Source: Kiritimatiellia bacterium
GTDB lineage: Bacteria; Verrucomicrobiota; Kiritimatiellia; UBA8416; YA12-FULL-48-11
Length of the DNA stretch: 64,000 nucleotides
Direction of reading: 5' to 3'
NCBI GenBank assembly: GCA_028716365.1
Contig: JAQUPZ010000001.1
Span: 248,001-312,000, forward strand
Shown here: piece by piece, positions 43,558 through 52,347 of the stretch
How the letters are laid out: each line of letters opens with the position of its first letter
Numbering within the stretch: the stretch's first letter is position 1
Program-made: the position numbers and the translations under genes
The notes under the pieces: model-generated
Database searches by the model: none
Told to the model about the DNA's origin: nothing
Seen by the model: only the letters and a program-made list of their open reading frames with translations

Positions 43558-46455
43558 TCAGAATAATTTCCAGCGTGCCCGTGTGATACGGACGGCAGTG
43601 TCAGTCGTTAATTCTCCCGGCAGGAGTGTGAGACGGTTTTTTCTGGCTTTGACTTTTTCAGTCCTGATGGGTTTACCGTTCCATGTATCCCACCATTCGA
43701 TTTGGTAGGTTCCGTCACTGAAACCTTCAAGGGCCACCCGTGACAAAGGAACAGGCTTTATCTTGCCAGCCTCATGGTTGCTCCAGCAGCTTTCGTCATT
43801 CTGGATCCAGGCGATGGTGACATCCGGCGAACGTAAGGCGGCAACAACGAGCAGGGGAGATTCAATTCTGCGGCAACCAGTGAATGTATAACTTCTTATC
43901 GTCATCCAGTCACCACCATCATTGTCAACCTTGATCCGATGTAAACCTGCCGGTACTTCGATCGCAACCTCCTCATCATACACCGACTCCCACAGTTTCC
44001 ATTTTGGCTGGTATACGGATTCCTTACCGATTTTTTCGCCGCACGGGAATGGGCGTTCGAGTTTTATCTGGTCGTCCACCCAGACCTTGAGCAGACCTGA
44101 CCTTGAAACACGGCCGACTTTAATAATGAAACGGCCGGGGCTCGGAAAGTCCACCGTAAAGACCGGCGGATTTTTAAGATCGGGGTGACCTTTTCCGTGC
44201 AGTAATGCATGAATATCTTTTGAATCATTTACCATACCATCCGGCATGATCTTGAACTCGTTCACAGGCACTTTACCCCACGTCGAAGTTGTGGAAAGAA
44301 CCAGATCGCGGACGATCAGTTTTGCTGGTGGAGTTACAAATTCAGGTTTCGATATACGTACCTGTTCCCACTTCGCCGTTCCAAAAGGCAGGCCTTTTGT
44401 GAAATTTGCAATCGCCTGGAAATGAAAATAAAGATTAAGTGGTTCGATGTAGTTCTCGTGCCACCAAGGCATGGCAATACCGCAACTTCCGCTACACATG
44501 GCGGCCCAGAATGCGTTGTGCAGTCCCCAGCCTTTTGGATCCAGTGTTTCCGTACCAGCGCCGCTGCGAATACCGAACTCGCCGAAAATATGCGGCTTGG
44601 CAAATCCTTCCCATTGTTTGAGACAGTAGCCTCTTATCTGTGAACCTACGTTTCCATCGTTGCCTGTATAACAGTGCGTCTGAACAATATCCATCGTTGG
44701 TATCTGCCAGCATAATTCCGGGCCGGTCTTACTCCACCAGCTTGTAGTTTCCAGATGCCGGTATGAATCGATTTTTGCAAGATAATCGGCCATGACCGCG
44801 TGCCACTGAATTTTCGTTGCATCGTCGGTATCTTCCCATCCTTCAAATTCATTACCGAATTCCCAGCAGAGAACGTGCGGTGACCATGCCCAACGCGCCA
44901 CCGTATAACGCAGTCGTTTTCGATAGATCGTACGTGCTGTTTCGCTGGTGAACCAGTCCTTCACTTCCGCACAAGGGCCGCCATTCGTTTTGTTGAACGG
45001 GTTTGTTTTCCAGCCGGTTTCGCGGAAATCCTGGTGTGTGTCCATGCAGAGCATATAGTAGAACCCCAGTTTTTCAGCCAGTTCGAGAAGGAGATCAAGC
45101 CGCGCCGCCTGGGCCTGACGATACCAGCCGAGTTTGCCTTCCCATTCGATACCAAGTGACGACTCCGACATCCACCAGCGGTTGTAATTCTCTCCGTTTG
45201 CCGCCATTTTTCGTATTGCTTCATCGCCCAGCTGACCTGAAGTGTGATATCCCGGCAGGTTGTGCCCGATGGGGAAGAAACTTTCGCCGTTATCGAACCT
45301 AAGATAGTGAGGATCAACAGGGCTCTGTCGCAGAAAACCATGGTCTTTACCTGACGTGATAGTAAATGTTCCTGCATCGCGACTCACCGTCCCGCTTCGG
45401 TCCTTTGCCGTGAGTTTCACATGCATGGGGCCTTCTTCGGTTGCAGCGAGTCTGACGCGCCAGGAACCGTTTCCCTGCGGCATCATGATTTCAACACCAC
45501 CGCGAATAACGCGTTTTTGATCGACTATAAAAAATCCGGGCTGTGTATATGCTCGTCCTGAAGCTGTAGTGACAATTGCATCGAGTGCAACATCATCCGG
45601 ATCATAGGGATTGTCCCATGTTGCCTTGAGATCTACTGCAAGTTCAAGTTTGCCGAATTTTGATATGGTTGTTGCATTTGGTTGAATTGCATTAATCGCG
45701 AGTTTTTCGCGGCAAGGTTTTATATCACCTGGAAATTTGTCCGGCATCGGTTCAAATCTGATCGTGAGACTGGTTTTAATTTTCTGTCCAGCCGGGAAGT
45801 CGTTCGGAACAAGGTTCATCTCGCAACCCCATGGTTTACCGCGGATTTCCCGGAACCCGTCACCTGTAAAACTCACAGCCTGGCCTTTTATCAATTCTAT
45901 AAGGAAACTTTCACAGGTCCCCGATACGGCATTCCCCAGCAGACCATGTGCCTGTGGTCGTGCATAAAAACGCTGCCCGGCATTGAAAGTCTTGCGATCA
46001 AAATGCTGAACACACCATAATCCTGCGGTTAACTTGAGTTCAGCGGTCTTTTCAACTTCCATACGGACGATTACACCGTCGGCAGCAGGTTCAAGAACAA
46101 GTACATATGAGAGTGGTGGAGATTTATCACGGGTACCCCACAGTCCGCTCTGGCGCAGGTTTCCATCCTTACCTATTTCCGCAGGGGTTGTTACCTTCCC
46201 GCCATTAAGTTGTTCGTAAATCCACCTGTCATGCCACATGAAAAACGCGGTTGTTACGGAAGGTCCATCCTGTCGTCCGTACCGTAATGTACCGGGCGCG
46301 CGGAACTCAATTATGTTGTCACCCCGGTGAAGAACAAATACTTTATCCTTCTTTTCCCAGCCCGGCACTTCTGGTGCCGGGAAAACCATGGATGTTATAA
46401 TGAAAAGTATAGAGCAGATTTCGAAAAGAATTTTTGTTACTTTGTTGTTCCTCAT
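43558..46455 (-). CDS. Secreted clan GH-A glycoside hydrolase with DUF5060-like N-terminus
   Basis: The product has about 965 residues. ATG 46455 follows GGAG and begins a signal peptide (ILFEICSILFIITSMVFPAPE); the open frame upstream is repeat and spacer DNA. A beta-rich DUF5060-like region ends at GKDHGFLRQSPVDPHYLRFDNGESFFPIGHNLPG, the usual entry to a DUF4038/GH-A barrel. The acid/base is the Glu of CWEFGNEFEGW and the nucleophile the Glu of HIFGEFGIRSG, the standard spacing for clan GH-A. Two C-terminal beta domains follow, one of them sugar-binding-like (GRFIIKVGRVSRSGLLKVWVDD). Substrate is unknown. It is convergent with the beta-helix gene. Confidence 0.82.
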   Translation of the reverse strand: MRNNKVTKILFEICSILFIITSMVFPAPEVPGWEKKDKVFVLHRGDNIIEFRAPGTLRYGRQDGPSVTTAFFMWHDRWIYEQLNGGKVTTPAEIGKDGNLRQSGLWGTRDKSPPLSYVLVLEPAADGVIVRMEVEKTAELKLTAGLWCVQHFDRKTFNAGQRFYARPQAHGLLGNAVSGTCESFLIELIKGQAVSFTGDGFREIRGKPWGCEMNLVPNDFPAGQKIKTSLTIRFEPMPDKFPGDIKPCREKLAINAIQPNATTISKFGKLELAVDLKATWDNPYDPDDVALDAIVTTASGRAYTQPGFFIVDQKRVIRGGVEIMMPQGNGSWRVRLAATEEGPMHVKLTAKDRSGTVSRDAGTFTITSGKDHGFLRQSPVDPHYLRFDNGESFFPIGHNLPGYHTSGQLGDEAIRKMAANGENYNRWWMSESSLGIEWEGKLGWYRQAQAARLDLLLELAEKLGFYYMLCMDTHQDFRETGWKTNPFNKTNGGPCAEVKDWFTSETARTIYRKRLRYTVARWAWSPHVLCWEFGNEFEGWEDTDDATKIQWHAVMADYLAKIDSYRHLETTSWWSKTGPELCWQIPTMDIVQTHCYTGNDGNVGSQIRGYCLKQWEGFAKPHIFGEFGIRSGAGTETLDPKGWGLHNAFWAAMCSGSCGIAMPWWHENYIEPLNLYFHFQAIANFTKGLPFGTAKWEQVRISKPEFVTPPAKLIVRDLVLSTTSTWGKVPVNEFKIMPDGMVNDSKDIHALLHGKGHPDLKNPPVFTVDFPSPGRFIIKVGRVSRSGLLKVWVDDQIKLERPFPCGEKIGKESVYQPKWKLWESVYDEEVAIEVPAGLHRIKVDNDGGDWMTIRSYTFTGCRRIESPLLVVAALRSPDVTIAWIQNDESCWSNHEAGKIKPVPLSRVALEGFSDGTYQIEWWDTWNGKPIRTEKVKARKNRLTLLPGELTTDTAVRITRARWKLF

Positions 46456-46536
46456 TATTTCTCCAGTATTATTTTGAACCTTGCATAATATTGTTATCAT
46501 TATATTCTGTAATGCTCCGTAGGATGCAAAGAAGCC

Positions 46537-46652
46537 GTTGAACAACCCATTAAGACAACGAAAGACGGCGCGCGAGTACGCTTGCCCTCCCATTTTGCAA
46601 ACAAGTTTGTCTTTCGGGAGGGCGAGGCTACTGACGAGCCGCGTTGTTCAAC
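46537..46652. repeat. MITE-like 116-bp inverted-repeat element
   Basis: The element has perfect 10-base terminal inverted repeats, GTTGAACAAC and GTTGTTCAAC. Inside, CTTGCCCTCCC and GGGAGGGCGAG form a second inverted pair, and CAAACAAGTTTG a third small palindrome. It fills most of the 303-base gap between the GH-A gene and mscS, which are divergent. Nothing else is recognised there apart from AT-rich sequence that could hold promoters. Confidence 0.78.
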
Positions 46653-46758
46653 AATCTCTAAAAACACTGTATCATCAGTTTATTGGCGCAAAAAGAAATT
46701 ATTGCATCTGCTGGAGCAGCAAACTATGTTGTTCCTTGAATAAGAAGTATCTTTTGAA

Positions 46759-47844
46759 ATGAAAGAGTCAGGACAATTCTTTAATATATGGTTGTCGGGT
46801 ATTTCCCAGGAAATCTGGCTGATTGTCATATGGATTCTGGGAGGTATTCTGGCTGCCAAAATTACCAGGCTTGTCTGGACGCGTGTTCTTATACCGATGG
46901 CAAAACTGACCAATACAAAACTTAATGTAATGGTTCTTGAAAAAACACAGCACGCCATTCAGCTTGTGGCACTGTCATTATTCCTCGATTTCGGCATGCG
47001 TGTCGGAGCACAGAGTGTTCCCACATTTTCCGGTCATTCGGCATGGACGTTATGCCTGGGAGGTGTTTTTGTTGTGCTTATATTGAGTATCACTCTTGTG
47101 CTTTACGAAGCAACCACGGCTTTGACAGAGTGGTATGGAGAAAAAATTGCCGGGAAGACTGAAGTTACTGTTGACGATCAATTTCTCGCCTTGTTCCAGA
47201 AAACGGCGAGAGTGATTTTCTTTTTCATCGCAGCGACAATTATTCTGGAGCATTTCGGGGTGAAGATCACCGGGCTTCTGGCCACTGCCGGCGTGGCGTC
47301 GCTTGCGATTGCATTCGCTGCCCAGGAAACTCTGAGTAATATGATTTCCGGGTTCGTGCTTATGATAGACCGTCCATTCAAGGTTGGCGACCGGATTGAA
47401 TTGTCCAGCGGCAAGGCGGGCGATATTCTGGAAGTCGGACTTCGAAGTACAAGGATAATGTCCCTCGACAACACTGTTATTACGATTCCAAATGCGGAAA
47501 TAGCTAAAAGTCAGATAGTAAATCTTAACCTGCCTAATCCAAACTTTAAAGTGCGTGCAACGCTTGGAATTTCTTATGATGCCGATGTAAGAAAGGCAAA
47601 GGATATTATTCGTGAAGTACTTTTATCAAACCAGGACGTTTTTAAAACCCCGCCGCCTGAAATATATTTCATGGAGTTCGGAGAATCGGCGCTGGATATT
47701 TATTATGAATGCTGGATATCCAATCACAGGGATCAGCGAAAGGTCCGTGATTCTTTGAATCTGGCGATCAAGGATCGTTTTGACAAAGCCGGGATAGAAA
47801 TACCTTTCCCGCAACGGGAAATTCGCATCAAAAAAGATGTTTAA
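46759..47844 (+). CDS. MscS-family mechanosensitive channel
   Basis: The 361-residue inner-membrane protein has four hydrophobic segments. The pore-lining region ITGLLATAGVASLAIAFAAQETLSNMISGFVLMIDRPFKVGDRIEL is a near-canonical MscS TM3 and beta-domain junction. The C-terminal domain includes IPNAEIAKSQIVNLNLP and ends in a ferredoxin-like fold. It would release solutes on hypo-osmotic shock. Ribosome site before ATG 46759 is weak. It is 78 bases upstream of the radical SAM gene. Confidence 0.92.
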   Translation: MKESGQFFNIWLSGISQEIWLIVIWILGGILAAKITRLVWTRVLIPMAKLTNTKLNVMVLEKTQHAIQLVALSLFLDFGMRVGAQSVPTFSGHSAWTLCLGGVFVVLILSITLVLYEATTALTEWYGEKIAGKTEVTVDDQFLALFQKTARVIFFFIAATIILEHFGVKITGLLATAGVASLAIAFAAQETLSNMISGFVLMIDRPFKVGDRIELSSGKAGDILEVGLRSTRIMSLDNTVITIPNAEIAKSQIVNLNLPNPNFKVRATLGISYDADVRKAKDIIREVLLSNQDVFKTPPPEIYFMEFGESALDIYYECWISNHRDQRKVRDSLNLAIKDRFDKAGIEIPFPQREIRIKKDV

Positions 47845-47923
47845 CCCCGATATTGCGCCGAATGCGCAACCGCTACTTACCTTATTATTACTTATATGAT
47901 ACTATGGCAGGAATTGCGCTGGA

Positions 47924-48673
47924 ATGAATATAAGCGAGATCACAGTAAAAAGCGCGCTGGTACGGTCAAATATTCCAGGTGTCAATTACGTCGTGAATCC
48001 TTACCTCGGCTGTGGACATGCCTGCCGTTACTGTTATGCCATATTCATGCGCAAATATTCGCGGCATAATCAGCACACACCGTGGGGCGGGTTTGTTGAA
48101 GTTAAGGTAAACATCGCTGAAATTCTGTCCACGGAATTGAAAAAAAAGAAAACAACAGACAAGGTTTTTCTTTCCAGTGTATGTGACCCTTATCAGCCGG
48201 TGGAACTCCGTTACAAACTTACAAGGCGTTGTCTTGAACTTCTTCGGGAATTCGGATGGGGTGTCGAGGTTCTCACTAAATCACCGCTGGTGGCACGTGA
48301 CATGGATGTATTCAAATCCATGATTGATGTCTCGGTTGGCATGTCAATCGGAACGGACAACGAACAGGTTCGAAAGGTGCTCGAACCTGGTGCTCCGCCG
48401 ATTGCCGCCCGTATTGCAACACTCAAGCGCCTGAAAGAAAACGGTATCAGCACATGGGCATTCATTGCACCGATATTACCAATGAATCCTGAAAAACTTC
48501 ATGAAATGCTGGCTCCACATGTTGATTCCATAATGCATGACGGACTTAATTATAAAAAGCAGGTTGAGAAACTTTTCAGATCGCACGGTTGGGAACGCGA
48601 ACTCTCAAATGCATACGCTGCGCGAATCCATTCCATCCTCGGCAGGCTCTTTGGCAGAAAAGTGGAAAAGTAG
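47924..48673 (+). CDS. SPL-like radical SAM protein
   Basis: The 249-residue protein has the radical SAM motif GCGHACRYCYA with Cys30, Cys34 and Cys37. SSVCDPYQPVELRYKLTRRCLELL and GWGVEVLTKSPLVARDMDVF are typical of the spore-photoproduct-lyase-like (Rv2578c-type) radical SAM group. Such proteins are often annotated as DNA-repair photolyase-like, but their substrates are unproven outside spore formers. The usual substrate Cys of true SPL is not evident near the C-terminus. A GGAA lies before ATG 47924. It is convergent with the Gfo/Idh gene. Confidence 0.86.
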   Translation: MNISEITVKSALVRSNIPGVNYVVNPYLGCGHACRYCYAIFMRKYSRHNQHTPWGGFVEVKVNIAEILSTELKKKKTTDKVFLSSVCDPYQPVELRYKLTRRCLELLREFGWGVEVLTKSPLVARDMDVFKSMIDVSVGMSIGTDNEQVRKVLEPGAPPIAARIATLKRLKENGISTWAFIAPILPMNPEKLHEMLAPHVDSIMHDGLNYKKQVEKLFRSHGWERELSNAYAARIHSILGRLFGRKVEK

Positions 48674-48703
48674 ATGGTTGTCCTTGGACTGCAAGGGAGG
48701 GCC

Positions 48704-50086
48704 TCACAGTGTCCACGGTCCACGGTAGGCATGGTGGAGCAGCCGGTTGGCGGAGGTAGCATTCTTACCGATGAAATGTTCCGCCACAGGGTCCCATTGG
48801 AGTTTAGCCTTGAGTGTCATGGCAATGTTGCCGAGATGACAGATGGAAGCAGAACGATGCCCGACCTCCACTGGACCGGCAGGTTCACGGCGGCTCTTGA
48901 CACAATCAATGAAATTCCTCATGTGGTCGTTGGATTCGTAGAGGTGAATCTCGTCCGGCCCGATGGTTTCGCGGAGCAGTTCAGGGCTGGATGCCGTCAT
49001 AACGTCGTCAAAACCAAGCCAGCCTCTTTCACCTTCGAATGTTACGTGAGCGGAACGTTCACCGGTGTGGCACTCAAACTCGGTATTGTCGGCGTAACGG
49101 CAACGGAAGTGTGCCGGGTTGGCAACATCAAACAACCCTTCCGGCGGGAATACGCCGCCGAGATCTTCAACTTCGACCGGGCCGGTCATATCGTTACCCG
49201 TTGCCCATTGCACCAGATCAATAGCATGCGCACCCAGATTGGTGACGTTGCCGCCGGAATAATCACTGATGAAGCGGAAGGAGTAGAGACAGCGGTCCTT
49301 GTGATAAGGCGCCCACGGCGCCGGACCGAGCCACATATCATAATCGAGCCACGCCGGTACAGGCTGTGCCTCCCAATAGCCTTCCGGCCCCTTGCGGTGG
49401 TTCTTGCCGATCTCAATGGTTATTTTGCGGAGTTTACCAAGGCGGCCATTGCGAATCAGTTCGCAAAAATGCCGTGCCGCGGGTGACGAACGACGATGTG
49501 TACCGGTCTGCAGGATGCAACCGTGTTGACGGACCGCTTTGACCATTGCGCGTCCCTCGACCAGTGTCAGCGAGAGCGGCTTTTCACAATAGATATCCTT
49601 GCCCGCGCGGGCAGCGGCAACTGTGATGGGCGCATGCCAGTGGTCTGGCGTGACGACCGTTACCGTGTCAATGTCATCTCTAGCCAGCAGTTCGCGGAAG
49701 TCAATGTAGGCATCACAACATTTGAAATCTGTGCGACCAGTCTGTTGTGCGTAGTAATGTTCTACTACCTTCTTTGCAGAGTCGCGACCGAACCACGGCC
49801 CCTGCCATCCATCCTTGAACCAGTGGCCGTATTCGTTGGAGGCACTGACAGGATCGCAGGCGGCGATGATTTGCACGTTCTCGTTGACCATTGCTGCGCG
49901 GAGATCGCGCATACCCATACCGCCTACGCCAATACAACCCATCGTGATACGATTGGAGGGTGCGTTTTTTCCCAGGACACTGGCGGGAATGATGCTCGCG
50001 GCGGCTACGGTCGTAATAGTTCGCAGAAACTGTCGGCGATTAATGGAATGATTATGACTGGTTTTAAGAATTTGCTTTTTTGACAT
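48704..50086 (-). CDS. Tat-exported Gfo/Idh/MocA oxidoreductase
   Basis: The 460-residue oxidoreductase has a Tat signal (INRRQFLRTITTVAAASIIPASVLG), the nucleotide-binding GCIGVGGMGMRDL and the GKDIYCEKPLSLT motif. LDYDMWLGPAPWAPYH and NVTNLGAHAIDLVQWA are shared with the other exported Gfo/Idh enzyme in this window, so both belong to the same planctomycete-type group. VTVVTPDHWHAPITVAAARAG carries the usual catalytic-domain entry. The start lacks a clear ribosome site. It stands alone, transcribed toward the radical SAM gene. Confidence 0.9.
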   Translation of the reverse strand: MSKKQILKTSHNHSINRRQFLRTITTVAAASIIPASVLGKNAPSNRITMGCIGVGGMGMRDLRAAMVNENVQIIAACDPVSASNEYGHWFKDGWQGPWFGRDSAKKVVEHYYAQQTGRTDFKCCDAYIDFRELLARDDIDTVTVVTPDHWHAPITVAAARAGKDIYCEKPLSLTLVEGRAMVKAVRQHGCILQTGTHRRSSPAARHFCELIRNGRLGKLRKITIEIGKNHRKGPEGYWEAQPVPAWLDYDMWLGPAPWAPYHKDRCLYSFRFISDYSGGNVTNLGAHAIDLVQWATGNDMTGPVEVEDLGGVFPPEGLFDVANPAHFRCRYADNTEFECHTGERSAHVTFEGERGWLGFDDVMTASSPELLRETIGPDEIHLYESNDHMRNFIDCVKSRREPAGPVEVGHRSASICHLGNIAMTLKAKLQWDPVAEHFIGKNATSANRLLHHAYRGPWTL

Positions 50087-50257
50087 TGGCAGAAACCATG
50101 CTGTTTTATTTTGTTTTTGCCTTTCAGTATTATGAATGGGATAAAAACATAACCTTTAATACACGTCAATGATAAAGCTCCGAGGGGTGAACAGTAAACA
50201 AATTGTATTCTGATTAGGTTAATGCTATCGTATGTTCTCTTTCATGAAAAGTAGTCT

Positions 50258-50620
50258 ATGAGCCATCAAAAACGATTCTATCTGGCGGCTGTCATTATTC
50301 TTATCGCAGGTTTATGCTCTGCGGCGTTTGTATACCTGAGGGCCGATGCTGAACCGGTCGACATGACGGTCTTTGAGATTGAACACTCCAAAAAATATTC
50401 GCGCAGTCTGCTGGTGTATGCTGGAGAAATGGCTGTTCTTGAGGACGAGATTTGTCGCTGGTTCAAGAGTATATGGCATGGGAAACCACTCGCGTACACA
50501 ATTGCATGTATTACCGTTGTCCTGTCCTGTGGGTTCTATCTTGCCGGGCGTAATCTGCATTCCTGGCAGAAACTTGACCAGATCTTGAATGAAGATACCG
50601 GGAAACGTGAAGAGGGATAG
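50258..50620 (+). CDS. Hypothetical protein with two membrane helices
   Basis: The 120-residue protein was not recognised. It has an N-terminal helix (YLAAVIILIAGLCSAAFVYL), a loop of about 50 residues with charged patches, and a second helix (LAYTIACITVVLSCGFYLAG), then a short charged tail. No cysteine motif or catalytic pattern stands out. It lies between two minus-strand Tat proteins, divergent from the Gfo/Idh gene. Confidence 0.55.
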   Translation: MSHQKRFYLAAVIILIAGLCSAAFVYLRADAEPVDMTVFEIEHSKKYSRSLLVYAGEMAVLEDEICRWFKSIWHGKPLAYTIACITVVLSCGFYLAGRNLHSWQKLDQILNEDTGKREEG

Positions 50621-50640
50621 GTCCTCCTTTACATTTCAAA

Positions 50641-51861
50641 CTACGCTCCGTAAAAACCATCGTCCAGGAAGACGGGCTTATAGCCTCGTTCGCTCAGAAA
50701 CGCAAAGGCACGGTCCAATCTTTTAGGATGGTCCGGCAGATAGTTCTTGTAGAATGACCAGAAATATTGCTCGTGCGTTAACAGGTCAATAACCTCTGCT
50801 GTATTTGGATTGGCGAGGGCCTTTTCCAATTTAGGGAGAATTTGATCAAGTGGTGTACCGTTGACTACAAACTCCACCTTGGAGAAAATCAGTCCGCTGT
50901 TGTAGTCCATCCAGCCGTCATGATTGGATAGATATTCACATGGAGCATCAGGCAACTGGAAGCAGACCGGCCAGCGATTATCACGGGATTTAATGAAGTA
51001 GCCGGAAAGTACCCGAACGTTGCGATCATAGAGCGTTTTGTAAGCTTCCGGTTTGACAGTTCCCCAGTGGATAACCCCCGGCTGTCTGTAAGCTTTTCCG
51101 GCAAATCGCCGGATTTCTGAAGCGACCAGATCGAAATCCCGGCCCAATTTTTCCGGCGAAGCGTCTTCGTAAGGACAATTTGGAAATTCGTTTTCTGCAT
51201 GAAAAGCCAGGCGAAGCCAGTCGGCATTATCTTCCCATTCAGACTTGTATTTGTCGGAAAAATTCGACAATGCAAAATCTCTTTCCGGTGTTGAATTGAA
51301 AATATTCAGCGTGAATTTACTGCCGTATTTTCGATGGAGATCACGGTACATGGACAGGTAAAAAGAGTCGAACAGACTTTTATAGTTTTTCTGATGAATG
51401 TCCCTTAAAAAGAAACTATTATCATCAATCTGAAGCCGGTAACGCGGAAACGACGTTTGATGCCAGATCGCCCGGATATTTTTTTCCTCTTTAATTCCCT
51501 TTGAATTCAGGGAAATGTTAACAACGTTTTCCCGTTCTGAGAGAACAACCTCGGCCTGAAATTGCCGGCCGTTCAAAATCGCGGGACGACCATTAATCAG
51601 GATATTTGCAGATCCGGGATCAATAGAATCGGTAATTCCGCCCTGGACGAGGACTCGTAATCCTTTTCGGCCTGATGAATCAACATTTGTTCCAAGAACA
51701 GGATTTCCGTGACGTTCGTGCAGAATCGCCCCGTCGAACGGTTCCCGGATTGTCAGGAGGGAAGATGAAGATTGTTGTACCTGCGCAGATAATCTGGAAG
51801 TTGCCAATAACGTTCCGGCTGTCGCAGTAGTTATGGTCTTTAGAAAATTTCGACGTTTCAT
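50641..51861 (-). CDS. Tat-exported polysaccharide-deacetylase-like protein
   Basis: The product of about 406 residues has a Tat-type signal (MKRRNFLKTITTATAGTLLATSRLSAQ); ATG 51861 is chosen because it begins that signal. An N-terminal beta-sandwich (about 40-130) is followed by a NodB-like barrel. Its start YRLQIDDNSFFLRDI holds an Asp-Asp pair at the metal position, and LRLAFHAENEFPNCPYED supplies His. VIHWGTVKPEAYKTL resembles the third deacetylase strand. The fold call is from motif order only, and the substrate is unknown. It ends 20 bases from the convergent hypothetical gene. Confidence 0.58.
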   Translation of the reverse strand: MKRRNFLKTITTATAGTLLATSRLSAQVQQSSSSLLTIREPFDGAILHERHGNPVLGTNVDSSGRKGLRVLVQGGITDSIDPGSANILINGRPAILNGRQFQAEVVLSERENVVNISLNSKGIKEEKNIRAIWHQTSFPRYRLQIDDNSFFLRDIHQKNYKSLFDSFYLSMYRDLHRKYGSKFTLNIFNSTPERDFALSNFSDKYKSEWEDNADWLRLAFHAENEFPNCPYEDASPEKLGRDFDLVASEIRRFAGKAYRQPGVIHWGTVKPEAYKTLYDRNVRVLSGYFIKSRDNRWPVCFQLPDAPCEYLSNHDGWMDYNSGLIFSKVEFVVNGTPLDQILPKLEKALANPNTAEVIDLLTHEQYFWSFYKNYLPDHPKRLDRAFAFLSERGYKPVFLDDGFYGA

Positions 51862-52347
51862 TTTTAAAACTCCCCGGTTAGGAAATACCAACTCTATAAA
51901 CAAGCAAAAGACGATGGTTCTTTATATAAGAAGAATTGTTTCTGACAAGGAGTTCATACGTCAAGTCTATTTCCAAAATTTCCGGGAATGGAGAGATCGA
52001 TGTGATGTCCGGTATTTTCTACCTTCAAGGTTTTTGATTTTCGGGAACAGTCTCATTGCGGAAATATACGTTTTTTAGGGATATTTTGATACTGGCTAAT
52101 CTGGGGCATTGGCTTTTTTGGACATTTAATTGTATTTACGCACCATTGAATTGGGTCAGAAATGACAATATAAGAATTGGTTATCCGTCACAGGAGTTAT
52201 TTGTGAATGACGATTGAGTAATTCATGGGGTAGGTGTAACATTTCTTCGGCGAAATCCGGCAGGGGTCTGCGCTATAAACAACCCGGCCGGAAATAAGCC
52301 AAGAGGCAGGAACTTTAATTACAGGTTTAGATAAAGGAGAGTGACAC
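51862..52347. other. 486-bp divergent intergenic region
   Basis: The gap separates two divergent Tat-exported genes and should hold both promoters. I see an AT-rich stretch with CATTGGC followed by TTTTTTGGACATTTAATTG near 52108-52132, which weakly recalls the shared TTGGCGTTGAC element. I see no gene and no hairpin repeat. AAGGAGAG before ATG 52348 is the only firm signal. Confidence 0.4.

Noticed and set aside
51862-52347. Fourth copy of the TTGGCGTTGAC element near 52108
   Set aside because: Only CATTGGC and scattered bases match; spacing to a CAGAAT-like hexamer is not kept.
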